Positions 9,187 through 19,433 are shown, counted from the first letter of the stretch. The stretch: DNA of 64,000 nucleotides from Candidatus Koribacter versatilis Ellin345 (GCF_000014005.1 NC_008009.1:1364001-1428000); one strand, 5' to 3'. Notes: generated from the letters alone by a model not told the origin. Made by a program: numbers and translations.

Positions 9187-9432
9187 CTACAGGGATTGAC
9201 CCGCGAGCGTAATGTCGATGGGTTCAAAGCCGTCCTCCACCTTCTTCTTTCCGACCTCAATCGCAGCGCGTAGGCCTGACTCCTCGTTAGGGAAGGTGCT
9301 TGGTAACGAGAACTGCGTATCCATGTCGTTCCTATCAAAGACATAAAACTCCGCAATCCAGCCGCTCCCATCAGCGAGCTCGTGGCTACGAGCATCAATC
9401 GAACAACCTTTGTGTTGAAAAATCTTCTGCAT
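9187..9432 (-). CDS. Small conserved-looking hypothetical protein
   Basis: The 81-residue cytoplasmic protein has a compact alpha/beta pattern: GCSIDARSHELADGSGWIAEF, then TFPNEESGLRAAIEVGKKKVEDGF. This 'W-x-A ... seeeAlraAle.g+..iDg' plan is common in small proteobacterial and acidobacterial proteins of unknown role. A GGAG site is 6 bases before the ATG. It sits downstream of groEL on the same strand, separated by a strong terminator, so it is probably transcribed on its own. It is convergent with the PRTase-like gene. Confidence 0.65.
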   Translation of the reverse strand: MQKIFQHKGCSIDARSHELADGSGWIAEFYVFDRNDMDTQFSLPSTFPNEESGLRAAIEVGKKKVEDGFEPIDITLAGQSL

Positions 9433-9454
9433 TGGAGTCTCCGATCATCGTTCA

Positions 9455-9482
9455 ACAAAAAGCCCCGCATCGCTGCGGGGCT
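9455..9482 (-). terminator. Intrinsic terminator of groEL
   Basis: On the minus strand a GC-rich stem (AGCCCCGCA pairing with TGCGGGGCT) is followed by a T tract (TTTTTG). It lies about 25 bases after the groEL stop codon. Confidence 0.9.
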
Positions 9483-9507
9483 CTTCGTTTCTACTTTCGA
9501 CTTCGAT

Positions 9508-11298
<1,791 letters not shown>

Positions 11299-11604
11299 TT
11301 ACTCGAGGATGCCGAGGACTTCTTCCTCGCGCATGATGAGGAATTCTTCGCCATCGATCTTGATTTCGGTGCCGGCGTACTTGCCGAAGAGGATGCGGTT
11401 TCCGGCTTTGACTTGCAGCGGGGTGGTCTCGCCCTTTTCGTTCTGCTTGCCCTTGCCGACGGCGATGACTTCGCCTTCCTGCGGTTTGTCCTTGGCGCTA
11501 TCGGGGATGATGATGCCGCCACGGGTGGTCTGAGCTTCCTCAACGCGACGCACAACGATGCGGTCGTAGAGGGGAACAAGCTTGGTTGCAGTTGCAGTAG
11601 CCAT
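11299..11604 (-). CDS. groES: Co-chaperonin GroES (10 kDa)
   Basis: The 101-residue lid protein of the GroEL chamber. Typical features are [15 protein letters not shown], the mobile loop with the conserved [16 protein letters not shown], and the C-terminal half with [19 protein letters not shown] and EEVLGILE. An AAAGGAG ribosome site precedes the ATG. It is the first gene of the groES-groEL operon, with a CIRCE element and a sigma-70-type promoter about 100 bases upstream. A short MATATATK leader ahead of the usual start is an ordinary variation. Confidence 0.98.
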   Translation of the reverse strand: MATATATKLVPLYDRIVVRRVEEAQTTRGGIIIPDSAKDKPQEGEVIAVGKGKQNEKGETTPLQVKAGNRILFGKYAGTEIKIDGEEFLIMREEEVLGILE

Positions 11605-11702
11605 TCTTGGGACTCCTTTCGAGATTTCCTATGGGTGTTTGGGGTGCCGCGTGATTCGGCGGCGAGAAACTTATGGATTGCTAACCAGGGCAGAGTGCCT
11701 GC

Positions 11703-11727
11703 TAGCACTCACGTCCTACGAGTGCTA
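11703..11727. promoter_or_regulatory. CIRCE operator (HrcA binding site) of groESL
   Basis: The inverted repeat TAGCACTC-N9-GAGTGCTA is a perfect match to the CIRCE consensus arms. It lies immediately downstream of the promoter at 11728-11758, where HrcA binding would block transcription until heat or misfolded protein titrates GroEL. hrcA itself is not in the window. Confidence 0.96.
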
Positions 11728-11758
11728 ATTCTAGGGCGGCTGATTGTCCGATGTCAAG
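11728..11758 (-). promoter_or_regulatory. Sigma-70-type promoter of groES-groEL
   Basis: On the minus strand TTGACA and TAGAAT are separated by 18 bases. The -10 box abuts the CIRCE element. This is the best-matching housekeeping promoter in the window. Confidence 0.85.
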
Positions 11759-12149
11759 CGGAAGAGGGTGGAATGTGAGTGAGATTAACTCAATCTTTAC
11801 CGTTTTCCGGCAAGAGTCGAGCAGATTAGCTGATTCTAATCAGTTTATTGGATTTTTCTAAACCCTGCGAACCTTGCGCCGATGGAGGAGGTGAGCAAGG
11901 GATGGGACCTGCGGGCCGGGAACACCGGGGCGGGTCTCAGAGCCGGACGAGGCTGTATAGAGGTCGAAGTTCTGCGAATGGGAGCGAATCCAAGCTGCGT
12001 GCGTGCGCAGGGACTTGGTAGGCGATCGTGGAATTGGCACCTAGCCTGGCAACGGAAGTTGCTTCCCGGAACTCTCATCTCGACGCGGGGCCGAAGTTGG
12101 ACCGGCCGTGGCCCCGCGGCGAGAAATCGCCAGGCCTTGAGGTGCTGCG
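11759..12149. other. Intergenic region between groES and the M48 peptidase gene
   Basis: About 390 bases. I see no gene, repeat or terminator in it. It must hold the promoter of the divergent peptidase gene, but no strong -35/-10 pair stands out. Confidence 0.5.
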
Positions 12150-13247
12150 GTGCAAGCTCCCAGAGTTCGTCTGCTGATCACGCTCGTCTTCTTTGTCAGT
12201 TTTTCAGTTGCGCAAACTCTTAACAGTTCCAATGCAAGTGCGGCGCCGGTGGTAGAGGTGTCGAGCGCGAAGTATGCGAAGGCGATGCAGAAGGTAGTGA
12301 CAAAGTACGACGTCACAAAGATCGGCGAACGCAAAGTTGCGGGCGGGATGAACTTTGTCTCCATTGAAGCGGAGGCCAGGCTCGGGCGGCAGTTGTCGGG
12401 CGAAGCGGACCGCATGCTGCGGTTGGTGCAGGATCCGGTCATTACTGAGTATGTGAATCGGCTGGGGCAGAACCTGGTGCGCAATTCGGATGCGAAGGTG
12501 CCGTTCACAATCAAAGTTGTGGATTCGGAAGAGATCAACGCATTCGCTCTGCCAGGCGGATATTTCTACGTGAATACCGGGCTGATTCTTGCCGCGGATA
12601 GCGAAGCGGAGTTGGCGGCGGTGATGTCGCACGAGATTGCGCACGTGGCGGCGCGTCATGCGACGAAAAATTTAAGCAAGAGGGAACTGCTGCAGCTGTG
12701 CACACTGCCCACTTTCTTTATCGCTGGGCCGGCGGTGATCGCGATACGAGAGGCGGCCCAGATCGCGTTACCGATGACGTACATGAAATTCTCGCGCGAT
12801 GCCGAACGCGAGGCCGATTTGCTTGGCATGGAGTATGCATACGCTTCTGGGTACGATCCGCAGGCCATGGTGACGTTCTTCCAGAAGGCGCTGGTCAGGG
12901 ACCAGAAGAGGCAGCGGTTGATTGCGCGGGCGTATGCGACGCATCCGATGACGGCGGAGCGCATGCAGCGCGCGCAGGCGGAAATCCAGACGTTGTTGCC
13001 GCCGAAAGACAACTACATGCTGACGACCAACGAATTCGATGAGATCAAAGCACGTGTGTCGCGACTGGAGAGGAACCAACTGGTAGCCTGGGCGCCGAGC
13101 AGCAAACCAACGCTGCGGAACCGGACCGATGTGGAGAGTGCTCCGGTCAGCAATACACCGACTTTGAGAAAAACTGTTGGTGACGGAACCAATTTCACCG
13201 ATGTTAAGAAGGACGTCCGCACGTATGCGGAGCGGCAGTGGAACTAG
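12150..13247 (+). CDS. Secreted M48-family metallopeptidase (BepA/YfgC-like)
   Basis: This is a zinc peptidase expected in the periplasm. It has an N-terminal signal sequence (LLITLVFFVSFSVAQ), the M48 catalytic motif HEIAH at residues 161-165 followed by the downstream metal-ligand region READLLGMEYA, and INAFALPGGYFYVNTGLI, the conserved edge segment before the active site. The C-terminal 80 residues are low-complexity and unlike BepA, which has TPRs there. The start is GTG at 12150 with a GAGG site 7 bases upstream. Relatives degrade or assemble outer-membrane proteins. It stands alone and is divergent from groES. Confidence 0.9.
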   Translation: MQAPRVRLLITLVFFVSFSVAQTLNSSNASAAPVVEVSSAKYAKAMQKVVTKYDVTKIGERKVAGGMNFVSIEAEARLGRQLSGEADRMLRLVQDPVITEYVNRLGQNLVRNSDAKVPFTIKVVDSEEINAFALPGGYFYVNTGLILAADSEAELAAVMSHEIAHVAARHATKNLSKRELLQLCTLPTFFIAGPAVIAIREAAQIALPMTYMKFSRDAEREADLLGMEYAYASGYDPQAMVTFFQKALVRDQKRQRLIARAYATHPMTAERMQRAQAEIQTLLPPKDNYMLTTNEFDEIKARVSRLERNQLVAWAPSSKPTLRNRTDVESAPVSNTPTLRKTVGDGTNFTDVKKDVRTYAERQWN

Positions 13248-13280
13248 GGCCGACGGTATGGGAACCGGCAGCCCTATGAG

Positions 13281-13811
13281 TTAAGAAGCAAGCCATCGTG
13301 CGCGGGTGTGGCTGAAGCGAATTACTCCTGGTTCGCTTCCGCCACGTACGCGCACGAATTTATTTTTGCGCAACACGCCGATGGAGCCGATCAAATCGGG
13401 GAAGGTCTCGGCAAGAACGCGGTTTATATTCGGATCGTCGAAGGCATGGCGCAGCAATCGATCGACGGCCTCGGCGGCGTAGCCGTGACGACGAAACTCG
13501 GGGCAGATCGCATAACCAACTTCGATGCTGTTCTTCAGCGGTTCGCCTTTGAAGCCGCAATTGCCGATGAGTTGGCGATCGCGTCCGCGGAGCAGGATGT
13601 AGTACATCCCCCAGCGGCTTTGTTCGTGCGATTCGAGATAGTTCAACATCCAGCGTTGGGAAGCTTCGTCGTTGAATGGCGGTGGCGGCCAAACCTTGGG
13701 CATCCGCACATTCAGGTTTCGTGAGAGCGAGCGCGGGGAGCGGAGTTCGGCCTTCATGGATGCGACGGTGGCAGGGATCAGCCAGAGCCGCGGAGTTGCG
13801 ATCTTGTGCAT
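13281..13811 (-). CDS. GNAT-family N-acetyltransferase (RimJ/RimL type)
   Basis: The 176-residue protein shows the start TPRLWLIPAT, the central QLIGNCGFKGEP strand pair, the acetyl-CoA-binding segment around FRRHGYAAEAVDRLL (R/Q-x-x-G-x-A), and NRVLAETFPDLIGSIGVLRKNKF near the C-terminus. This is the RimJ/RimL-like acetyltransferase_3 pattern. Members acetylate ribosomal proteins or small metabolites; the substrate cannot be told. It ends 33 bases from the M48 peptidase gene, in convergent orientation. Confidence 0.88.
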   Translation of the reverse strand: MHKIATPRLWLIPATVASMKAELRSPRSLSRNLNVRMPKVWPPPPFNDEASQRWMLNYLESHEQSRWGMYYILLRGRDRQLIGNCGFKGEPLKNSIEVGYAICPEFRRHGYAAEAVDRLLRHAFDDPNINRVLAETFPDLIGSIGVLRKNKFVRVRGGSEPGVIRFSHTRARWLAS

Positions 13812-14015
13812 TTCAGATGTCTCCAGAGTTAAGAGTGGAGTCGCGCGAAGACACGTGTGCCTGCGCAGAAGTGCGGCGGCAGGCTAGACAAGATCGGCGT
13901 TACAGAACAGAGGCGACTCGCTAATGAAGGTGACTGTGGAAGAAAGCATAACCCGAGATCTGTCTTGAGGGAAGAAGGTTCGTCTTTCCCACCCTCTCTT
14001 CGGGCACCCACACTT

Positions 14016-15062
14016 TTAGTGACGAAGAGAGTTCTTGAGCGTGGTGAGCTTGGCGAGAAATTGCTGGCGATCTTTGGTGTCTTTGAAGTTCTTGAGAGTA
14101 GTGGCTTCGAATTCGGCAATTTCAGGAGTGCAATCGCAGCCGTTCTGTAACAGCCAACTGATACTGGGCGCGTAGCGATCGAAGTTCTCCGCATTTTCGC
14201 GTGACCAGGCACCGTCATCCATCGGGGCACGGAACTCCGGCGGCATACGGGCGATGATCTTTCTCGAACCGCTGCAGAGTCCAGTGGTCGGTTTTAGATC
14301 TAAACGAACAAGTTCGCGAAGTACGCGTTCGTCGCGGTACTCATTCATCATTTGCTCGGCCTGTTCCTGGCGCTCCGACAGGGTCACGATCTTGGAGAGC
14401 GCTGCTTTGCGCACGTCGGCGGACTGGTGGGCAGTGAACGGCATCAGTTCCCAGAGCGGCGTTGATTCGGGATACGCGGCGATCTTCGCGATCAAAGCAT
14501 TGTCTTCTTCGGTTTTCGTTTTTGCTTCTTCGGCGGCGATTACCGGAGCCACTCGGCGGCTCTCAGCGGCATCGCGCATGGACTGCATTTGACGCGAGAC
14601 GTAGGGCGGATAAGGAATGACCGCGGCAAGGAGCAGCGGAACAGTTGTGATCCACACAGCAAGGTTGTCAAGGCCGCGTTCATGGACGACCGGAACGATG
14701 AGGCAGAGGATGCGGATGAGCAGCGCGACTGGAATTATGATCGCAGCGATTTGCAGCAGGAAGGCAGGAGAGAACTGATCTTTGCTGCAGAGAATGTCGA
14801 ATGCGCCGAATTCCGCGACGGCGGCAAAGACGAAGACAGGCAACATCCACCAGGCAGGTTTTGCGGGGAAGACATCGCTGAATCGCGTGATCGCGAGGAG
14901 CACGGCGAAGATCAGCCACAGGGCGATACCGGCAAACGCGGCGTAGGCCTGCGCGTAGGCATTGCCTGCGGCGTCGCTGCTGTGCAACGAAAAGATCAGT
15001 GCCGAGAAATAGAGCGTCAGGAAGCCAGCGGCTGCACTGAGCAGATACGTGAAAAAGAGCAA
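14016..15062 (-). CDS. Membrane protein with C-terminal helical soluble domain, unknown function
   Basis: The 348-residue protein has about five transmembrane helices in its first 175 residues and a charged helical domain after that, with an internal 'ADVRKAALSKIVTLS' helix pair that looks like a degenerate HEAT/ARM repeat. The start is TTG at 15062, supported by a GGAG site 5 bases upstream that sits at the stop of the CbrC-like gene, 11 bases away, so the two form an operon. I do not recognise the family. A DCTPEIAEFEATTLKNF segment near the end is the most distinctive part. Confidence 0.7.
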   Translation of the reverse strand: MLFFTYLLSAAAGFLTLYFSALIFSLHSSDAAGNAYAQAYAAFAGIALWLIFAVLLAITRFSDVFPAKPAWWMLPVFVFAAVAEFGAFDILCSKDQFSPAFLLQIAAIIIPVALLIRILCLIVPVVHERGLDNLAVWITTVPLLLAAVIPYPPYVSRQMQSMRDAAESRRVAPVIAAEEAKTKTEEDNALIAKIAAYPESTPLWELMPFTAHQSADVRKAALSKIVTLSERQEQAEQMMNEYRDERVLRELVRLDLKPTTGLCSGSRKIIARMPPEFRAPMDDGAWSRENAENFDRYAPSISWLLQNGCDCTPEIAEFEATTLKNFKDTKDRQQFLAKLTTLKNSLRH

Positions 15063-15073
15063 GCGTTCTCCAG

Positions 15074-15616
15074 TTACCAGATATCGATGTAGGCCTTGTG
15101 CTCGCCGCAGTGAAGACAGCGAAAGGCATTTGCCGTGGGGCCATGTTCACGGTGCAATGAGTTCAGCAATTCGTTCGCAGCACCGCCCGAACGCTCCCAT
15201 TCGTGCACGATTTCGTGCATGAGCGTGCCCTCGAGTTTCGGGTAATCGCGTCGCACCTCAACGATACCCACTGGTTCAAGGAAGGCCATTGCGTCGTCGC
15301 AACAGGCGAGCCACTGCTCCGACTGCCAGCCGGCGAATCCAAGAGTGCGGTACAGGATTTCCTGCCGGGCAGAGTTTGGTATCTCGTCGGCGAGGCCCGG
15401 ATCATCCACGAACGAAGCGTCGAACTTGCGGTGGGCGGAGCCGTCGGCGATGCACCACGGACACAGGGCGTTTTCGAGATCATCACTCTCCGCGTATACC
15501 GAGACCGTATAGATGTATCCGCGCTTCTTGTCGCAGCACACGCAGGTCTCTTCGGAGACAACGAGGTTGCCGCTCTTCACGGGGTCGGGATGATAGCGGA
15601 AATTGGGCAGCGGCAT
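15074..15616 (-). CDS. CbrC family (UPF0167) protein
   Basis: The 180-residue protein matches the CbrC/UPF0167 layout: MPLPNFRYHPDPV, then CVCCDKKRGYIYTVSVY (C-x-C-C cluster), LCPWCIADGSAHRKFDASFVDD, QEILYRTLGFAGWQSEQWLACCDDAMAFL, and a C-terminal C-x2-C (FRCLHCG). Cysteine pairs suggest metal binding. CbrC is linked to colicin E2 tolerance in E. coli, but its biochemical role is unknown. I chose the ATG at 15616, which has a GGAG site and begins at the family's conserved start. It is first in an operon with the membrane protein gene at 14016-15062. Confidence 0.88.
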   Translation of the reverse strand: MPLPNFRYHPDPVKSGNLVVSEETCVCCDKKRGYIYTVSVYAESDDLENALCPWCIADGSAHRKFDASFVDDPGLADEIPNSARQEILYRTLGFAGWQSEQWLACCDDAMAFLEPVGIVEVRRDYPKLEGTLMHEIVHEWERSGGAANELLNSLHREHGPTANAFRCLHCGEHKAYIDIW

Positions 15617-15714
15617 GGCTAGCTCCGGAGGCCCGCTTCTTGAGGGAAGGCGGAATTCTAGCAGAAGGCACGCAACGCCCATCGCGAATGCGGGTTTACA
15701 ATATCCGCAGACCT

Positions 15715-16092
15715 ATGAAGAAGCTTTCGATTCTCGCCATTGTTGTTCTGCTGGGAAGCCTGTTGGCGTTTGCCGATAAGAAGGATGAGCCGCAAGGAGC
15801 GTCCGAAGTAAAGTTCCAGGTGGTGAAGGCCGACAACGGCAAGCCGGTGCGCAATGCGTCGGTGATCCTGCATCCCGTGACGAAGCAAGGATGGCAATCG
15901 AAAAAGGGTTTCGAATTGAAGACCGATTCGGAAGGGAACACCCAGTTGGCGGTCCCGTATGGCAAGGTGCGGGTTCAGGTGATTGCACCGGGGTTTCAGA
16001 CGTATGGGGAAGATTTCGTCTTAACCGAGCCGACGAGGGAAATCGTGATCAAGCTGGAACGTCCGAAGGACCAGTACACGATCTATAAGTAG
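15715..16092 (+). CDS. Secreted carboxypeptidase-regulatory-like (beta-sandwich) protein
   Basis: The 125-residue protein has a signal peptide (MKKLSILAIVVLLGSLLAFA) and one beta-sandwich domain of the carboxypeptidase-regulatory-like type: VKFQVVKADNGKPVRNASVILHPV, LKTDSEGNTQLAVPYGKVRVQVIAPGF. Such domains serve as binding or spacer modules in exported proteins. The true start is the ATG at 15715, because the signal peptide begins there. The upstream part of the open frame overlaps the divergent cbrC-like gene and is not coding. Confidence 0.8.
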   Translation: MKKLSILAIVVLLGSLLAFADKKDEPQGASEVKFQVVKADNGKPVRNASVILHPVTKQGWQSKKGFELKTDSEGNTQLAVPYGKVRVQVIAPGFQTYGEDFVLTEPTREIVIKLERPKDQYTIYK

Positions 16093-16095
16093 ACG

Positions 16096-16533
16096 CTATT
16101 CTCGGGTGCTCGCCGATTTCTTCAACACGATTCCGCCGAGAAATGCTACCGCCGCTCCGAGCAACCACTGGATCCTCCAGAGCTGAACGGCCTGCCATTC
16201 TTGAATGGTGTTCGCGGTGTACAGCCATCCCACGGCAATCGCCGCCAACGCGCAGGCCAGCCCAATCACTAAGAAGATAAGCGAGGCCGTGCCGAGTCCG
16301 GTGCGTTCGCGAATGCTGGCGAAGTCGAGCCACTCAACCCAATTAAAGGTATAGCGGCCGAGGCCCATGGCCGGTACGCGGTCAGAACCGCAGATGTGGC
16401 AGTAGCGGGCGCCCATCAGGTATTCGGCGCCACATTCACAGGTGGCATCGCTGGCCACCGGGTCAACGACAACTCGCCGCGAGCCTGCCGGACGCCAGTA
16501 TTCCTGCTTAACGTTTTGCAGTGCGTCAGCCAT
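16096..16533 (-). CDS. Zinc-ribbon membrane protein
   Basis: The 145-residue protein begins with a soluble part holding a four-cysteine zinc ribbon (CECG ... CHICG) followed by two transmembrane helices (IFLVIGLACALAAIAVGWLY and LWRIQWLLGAAVAFLGGIV). Ribbon plus paired helices is common in bacterial membrane proteins that tether or sense something at the membrane. The function is unknown. I chose the ATG at 16533. It is convergent with the gene at 15715-16092 with only 3 bases between them. Confidence 0.75.
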   Translation of the reverse strand: MADALQNVKQEYWRPAGSRRVVVDPVASDATCECGAEYLMGARYCHICGSDRVPAMGLGRYTFNWVEWLDFASIRERTGLGTASLIFLVIGLACALAAIAVGWLYTANTIQEWQAVQLWRIQWLLGAAVAFLGGIVLKKSASTRE

Positions 16534-16629
16534 AGGGTTTCTTCTTAACCCCTTATGTCGCAAGCCCAGTGCCAAATCAAGACAACGCGTAAGTTCTTAA
16601 TTCTTAATAGTTTCGCGGAAACCTAATAA

Positions 16630-16650
16630 GGCCCGGCAGTGAGCCGGGCC
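16630..16650 (-). terminator. Hairpin after the 81-residue gene, likely weak terminator
   Basis: GGCCCGGC and GCCGGGCC form an 8-base perfect stem with a 5-base loop. On the minus strand it is followed by TTATTAGGTTT, a poor T tract. It lies 34 bases after the stop of the gene at 16684-16929. Confidence 0.55.
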
Positions 16651-16683
16651 GGAAATATCTACGCGATGCAGGGGAAAACGAGG

Positions 16684-16929
16684 CTATTTGTTGCGTTTTG
16701 GCATGGCGACGACCTTCTGCGTGGGCAGCACCTTGTTCCAGAACTCGAGCAGCAGTAGGTCACTAGCAGTCAGCTCGATGTTCTCGGGGCGTGACAGCCC
16801 ATCGTTGAAGACGTACTCATCGAGCAGCAGGTGCAACCGGGCGAGCGATATTCCCATGGACAGCGCTGCTTCCCGTTCGGAGTAGAACTCTTTATCTTGC
16901 GAGATAGGACTTTTTACGTTTGGATTCAT
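16684..16929 (-). CDS. Small protein with MerR-like helix-turn-helix feel
   Basis: The 81-residue protein has a segment EFYSEREAALSMGISLARLHLLLDEYVF that resembles the helix-turn-helix of MerR/excisionase-type domains, followed by a helical tail with LTASDLLLLEFW. The rest has no known signature. It may be a small DNA-binding or adaptor protein. The ATG at 16929 is preceded by a GATACGAG stretch, a mediocre ribosome site. It diverges from the TPR gene. Confidence 0.6.
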   Translation of the reverse strand: MNPNVKSPISQDKEFYSEREAALSMGISLARLHLLLDEYVFNDGLSRPENIELTASDLLLLEFWNKVLPTQKVVAMPKRNK

Positions 16930-17026
16930 CTCGTATCACCCGCCGGAGGGAGTCTCTGGGGTGAATCGATTTGTACCTGTTTTCGGGAGCTCTGCGTATC
17001 GGGTAAACTGCCCTAGAACCCCAGCG

Positions 17027-18238
17027 ATGACACCTTACCGCTACGCCCGTCCGCTTATTACCTTGGGCATCTTATTGATCTCGCTGTGGGTTAGCTCTCC
17101 CGGCCAAATTGTGCCAACCCGCATCAATACTGACCCGGCTAGCGCCAAAGGGGCACAGTTCTTCTACAACCTCGAATATGACAAATCCATCCGGGAATTC
17201 GAGGCCGTATTAAAGGCACATCCCGACGATCCTTTCGCGGTCAACCACCTCTTGACGACGGTGATGTTCAAAGAACTGTATCGAATCGGCGCCTTAGATA
17301 CGGAGCTCTATTCCGGCGATTCGTTCCTGACCAAGAAGCAGTTTGCGCCGACCGATCCGCAGGTGGTAGCACGCGTGAAAGAGCTGATGGATCGTGCGTT
17401 CTTTCTCGAAGAAGAGCACCTCAAGACGAATGCCAATGACGTCGACGCGCTTTACGCGCGCGGGGTGACCCGGGGCCTACGCTCCACGTGGACCGCGTTG
17501 GCTGAGAAAGCGTGGTTTGCGGCACTGCGGAGTGCCGTCGGCGCACGGCACGATCATGAGCGCGTGCTCGAACTCGATCCCAAGTATGTAGACGCAAAGA
17601 CGATCGTCGGCGTGCACATGTACGTAACCGGCAGTCTGCCATGGGCGGTGAAAGCGGCGGCTTCCGTCGCGGGATTGTCCGGCAACAAGCAAAAGGGGCT
17701 TGAATACCTTCGCGCCGCCGCCGCGCATGCGCCTGAGAGCGGCATGGATGCTCGCATCACGCTAGCGCTTTTTCTCCGCCGCGAGCAAAAGTACGATGAG
17801 TGCCTTCAGGTCGTAAAAGGCATGCACGATGAGTATCCCCACAATTTCCTGATCTCTGCCGAATACGCGCACCTGTTGAATGCAGCGGGACACGGGCCGG
17901 AGGCGGTTGCGGAATATCAGTTGGTCCTCGACCGCTATCGCAAGGGATGGTTCCCGGTGAGTCGTCCGGAACAAGCGGCTTTTGGGCTGGGCGAAGCAGC
18001 GCGCGGCCAGAAGCAGTACGAGCTTGCGCTGAACGGGTACAACATGGTCAGCACGTTTAAGAACGTGGATCAGGAACTCATTCAGCGTACGAATCTCGGC
18101 GCCGGCGAGGTGCTGGACCTAATGAACCGGCGGGATGATGCCGTAAAGCGCTACCAACAGGTGCTCGCGTTCAATCAATCGAATGCCGTAGCCGAGCGCG
18201 CCAAGCACAATCTCAAGACCCCGTATCGCGGGATGTAA
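17027..18238 (+). CDS. Secreted TPR-repeat protein
   Basis: The 403-residue protein starts with a signal sequence (LITLGILLISLWVSSPGQ) and consists mainly of helical pairs with TPR periodicity, for instance GAQFFYNLEYDKSIREFEAVLKAHPDDP and EAVAEYQLVLDRYRKGWFP. TPR domains bind partner proteins; this one is expected outside the cytoplasm. A GTG at 16961 with a GGAGGG site would add 22 residues, but the signal peptide fits the ATG at 17027. It is convergent with the DUF4136 gene with 12 bases between the stops. Confidence 0.8.
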   Translation: MTPYRYARPLITLGILLISLWVSSPGQIVPTRINTDPASAKGAQFFYNLEYDKSIREFEAVLKAHPDDPFAVNHLLTTVMFKELYRIGALDTELYSGDSFLTKKQFAPTDPQVVARVKELMDRAFFLEEEHLKTNANDVDALYARGVTRGLRSTWTALAEKAWFAALRSAVGARHDHERVLELDPKYVDAKTIVGVHMYVTGSLPWAVKAAASVAGLSGNKQKGLEYLRAAAAHAPESGMDARITLALFLRREQKYDECLQVVKGMHDEYPHNFLISAEYAHLLNAAGHGPEAVAEYQLVLDRYRKGWFPVSRPEQAAFGLGEAARGQKQYELALNGYNMVSTFKNVDQELIQRTNLGAGEVLDLMNRRDDAVKRYQQVLAFNQSNAVAERAKHNLKTPYRGM

Positions 18239-18250
18239 GCACCGCTCCGA

Positions 18251-18805
18251 TCACCCCTTCGGCGGATATTCGTCGATCAATTTCACGATCGCCTTGTCGA
18301 GCAGCTTCATCGTCTTCTCTTTTGAGTCGAGTTCGAAGTTGATGCTCTGCCTGACGGTGCCGATCCAGACGACTGCTTTCGCCTTGGGATCTACGAATTC
18401 GAGCGCTAGCGTGCCCTGCTGGAAGTAAGTGCCGGAGACGGCCCAACCCACATTGCCGCCGACCCACATCGTGGGGTCCCAGAAGATGTCGTTATAGCCG
18501 GGCAAAGGAATGTACAGCGTTGTGAGTGCGACGTTGCCCTGGTAATCGATGGAACCGTCATGCACGAGGATCAGGTCGCCGCCACTCTCGACCTGGGTGA
18601 GGCCGCGCTTCGCGAATTCCTGCTGAATTGTGTTCTTGATGATCTCGCGCAGGATCGGTTTTTGCGCGGGCATCTCGCCGGGCGCGACGCTGTAGGTCTT
18701 GTATTGCGCGAAGTTGGTGCCCTTCTTGAAGCCGGTCTTTACCTTCTGGGCAAAGATGGTGGACGAGGCAAGCAACAGCACGCAGAGAGCAACTTGCGAT
18801 TTCAT
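18251..18805 (-). CDS. Secreted DUF4136-family protein
   Basis: The 184-residue protein has a signal peptide (MKSQVALCVLLLASSTIFA) and the DUF4136 pattern: FKKGTNFAQYKTYSV, then IKNTIQQEFAKRGLTQVESGGDLILVHDG, and TLALEFVDPKAKAVVWIGTVRQSINF near the end. No lipobox cysteine is visible, so it is probably periplasmic and soluble. The family function is unknown; members are common in Acidobacteriota and Bacteroidota. Another tiny gene (18854-19039) lies just upstream on the same strand. Confidence 0.85.
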   Translation of the reverse strand: MKSQVALCVLLLASSTIFAQKVKTGFKKGTNFAQYKTYSVAPGEMPAQKPILREIIKNTIQQEFAKRGLTQVESGGDLILVHDGSIDYQGNVALTTLYIPLPGYNDIFWDPTMWVGGNVGWAVSGTYFQQGTLALEFVDPKAKAVVWIGTVRQSINFELDSKEKTMKLLDKAIVKLIDEYPPKG

Positions 18806-18853
18806 GCAGGCAAAGCTATAGGTGCATTGCTGAACGAGGTACTGGAAGAATTG

Positions 18854-19039
18854 TCAGTAGGAGGCTACAGGTTCTTCCCGAAACGTCGCGAGGCAGGCGC
18901 TGAGATCGTCGATCATGCGCGCAAGGCGCAGCTTCTCTGCTGGTTCCGAGGCGGCGCGGAACGATGATTCGTATTCTCGACGCAGCAGTCGTAATTCGCG
19001 GATTTGTTCGGGATCGGATTTGGTGACCATCATCAGCAT
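18854..19039 (-). CDS. Putative small helical protein
   Basis: The predicted 61-residue product is almost wholly amphipathic helix (EQIRELRLLRREYESSFRAASEPAEKLRLARMIDDLSACLATF). A GAGAG stretch lies 6 bases before the first ATG. Its tail runs to 49 bases before the start of the DUF4136 gene on the same strand. No family recognised. It may be real, but composition alone cannot exclude chance. Confidence 0.45.
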   Translation of the reverse strand: MLMMVTKSDPEQIRELRLLRREYESSFRAASEPAEKLRLARMIDDLSACLATFREEPVASY

Positions 19040-19080
19040 CAGACACTCTCAACTCACGATGGGTAAATCCCAAGGGAGGT

Positions 19081-19105
19081 AAAAAGCCCCAGCACCTGCC
19101 AGGGC
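19081..19105 (-). terminator. Intrinsic terminator on the minus strand
   Basis: On the minus strand GCCCTGGC pairs with GCTGGGGC (two G-U pairs) around an AGGT loop and is followed by TTTTTA. It ends transcription coming from the tiny genes at 19115-19192 and 19269-19433, which supports their expression. Confidence 0.8.
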
Positions 19106-19114
19106 CGAATGAAC

Positions 19115-19192
19115 TTAATATGAGCCGGAAACTTTGGCGTCCGTAACCGGCGGAACATTTTCTTTCTCAATGATCTTCTTCAGCTTAACCAC
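19115..19192 (-). CDS. Possible 25-residue basic peptide gene
   Basis: From a GTG at 19192 the frame reads a short lysine/glutamate-rich peptide with the core LKKIIEKENVPPVTDAK and a TAA stop. An intrinsic terminator follows 10 bases later. No convincing ribosome site is seen at the GTG, and the frame is open further upstream, so the start is uncertain. The residue pattern looks protein-like but nothing else supports it. Confidence 0.35.
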   Translation of the reverse strand: MVKLKKIIEKENVPPVTDAKVSGSY

Positions 19193-19268
19193 TGCGCGGA
19201 TTTTCGCGTATCCCCCGCGTATCCCGGACGTCCCACGAAAGATTGGATCCCGATGTGAACTCAGCGCC

Positions 19269-19433
19269 CTACCGGGCGTTCTGGAGACGTTCGATGTGCA
19301 GGCTGAGGACTTTCAAGTCCTGATAGAGGCCCCAAACTTCGCTCAGGCTGGTGGAGCGGCGCAGTTGATGAATCATGCGGTCGCGCAAATAAAGCAGCTC
19401 AACCAGACGGCGGGTCTCAACTCCATTGTTCAT
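19269..19433 (-). CDS. Putative small helical protein
   Basis: The 54-residue product from the ATG at 19433 is predicted to be helical (ETRRLVELLYLRDRMIHQLRR ... LYQDLKVLSLHIERLQ, each part under 21 residues). The ribosome site is weak. A strong terminator at 19081-19105 closes a minus-strand transcript covering it. No family recognised. It resembles the gene at 18854-19039 only in size and helicity. Confidence 0.45.
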   Translation of the reverse strand: MNNGVETRRLVELLYLRDRMIHQLRRSTSLSEVWGLYQDLKVLSLHIERLQNAR

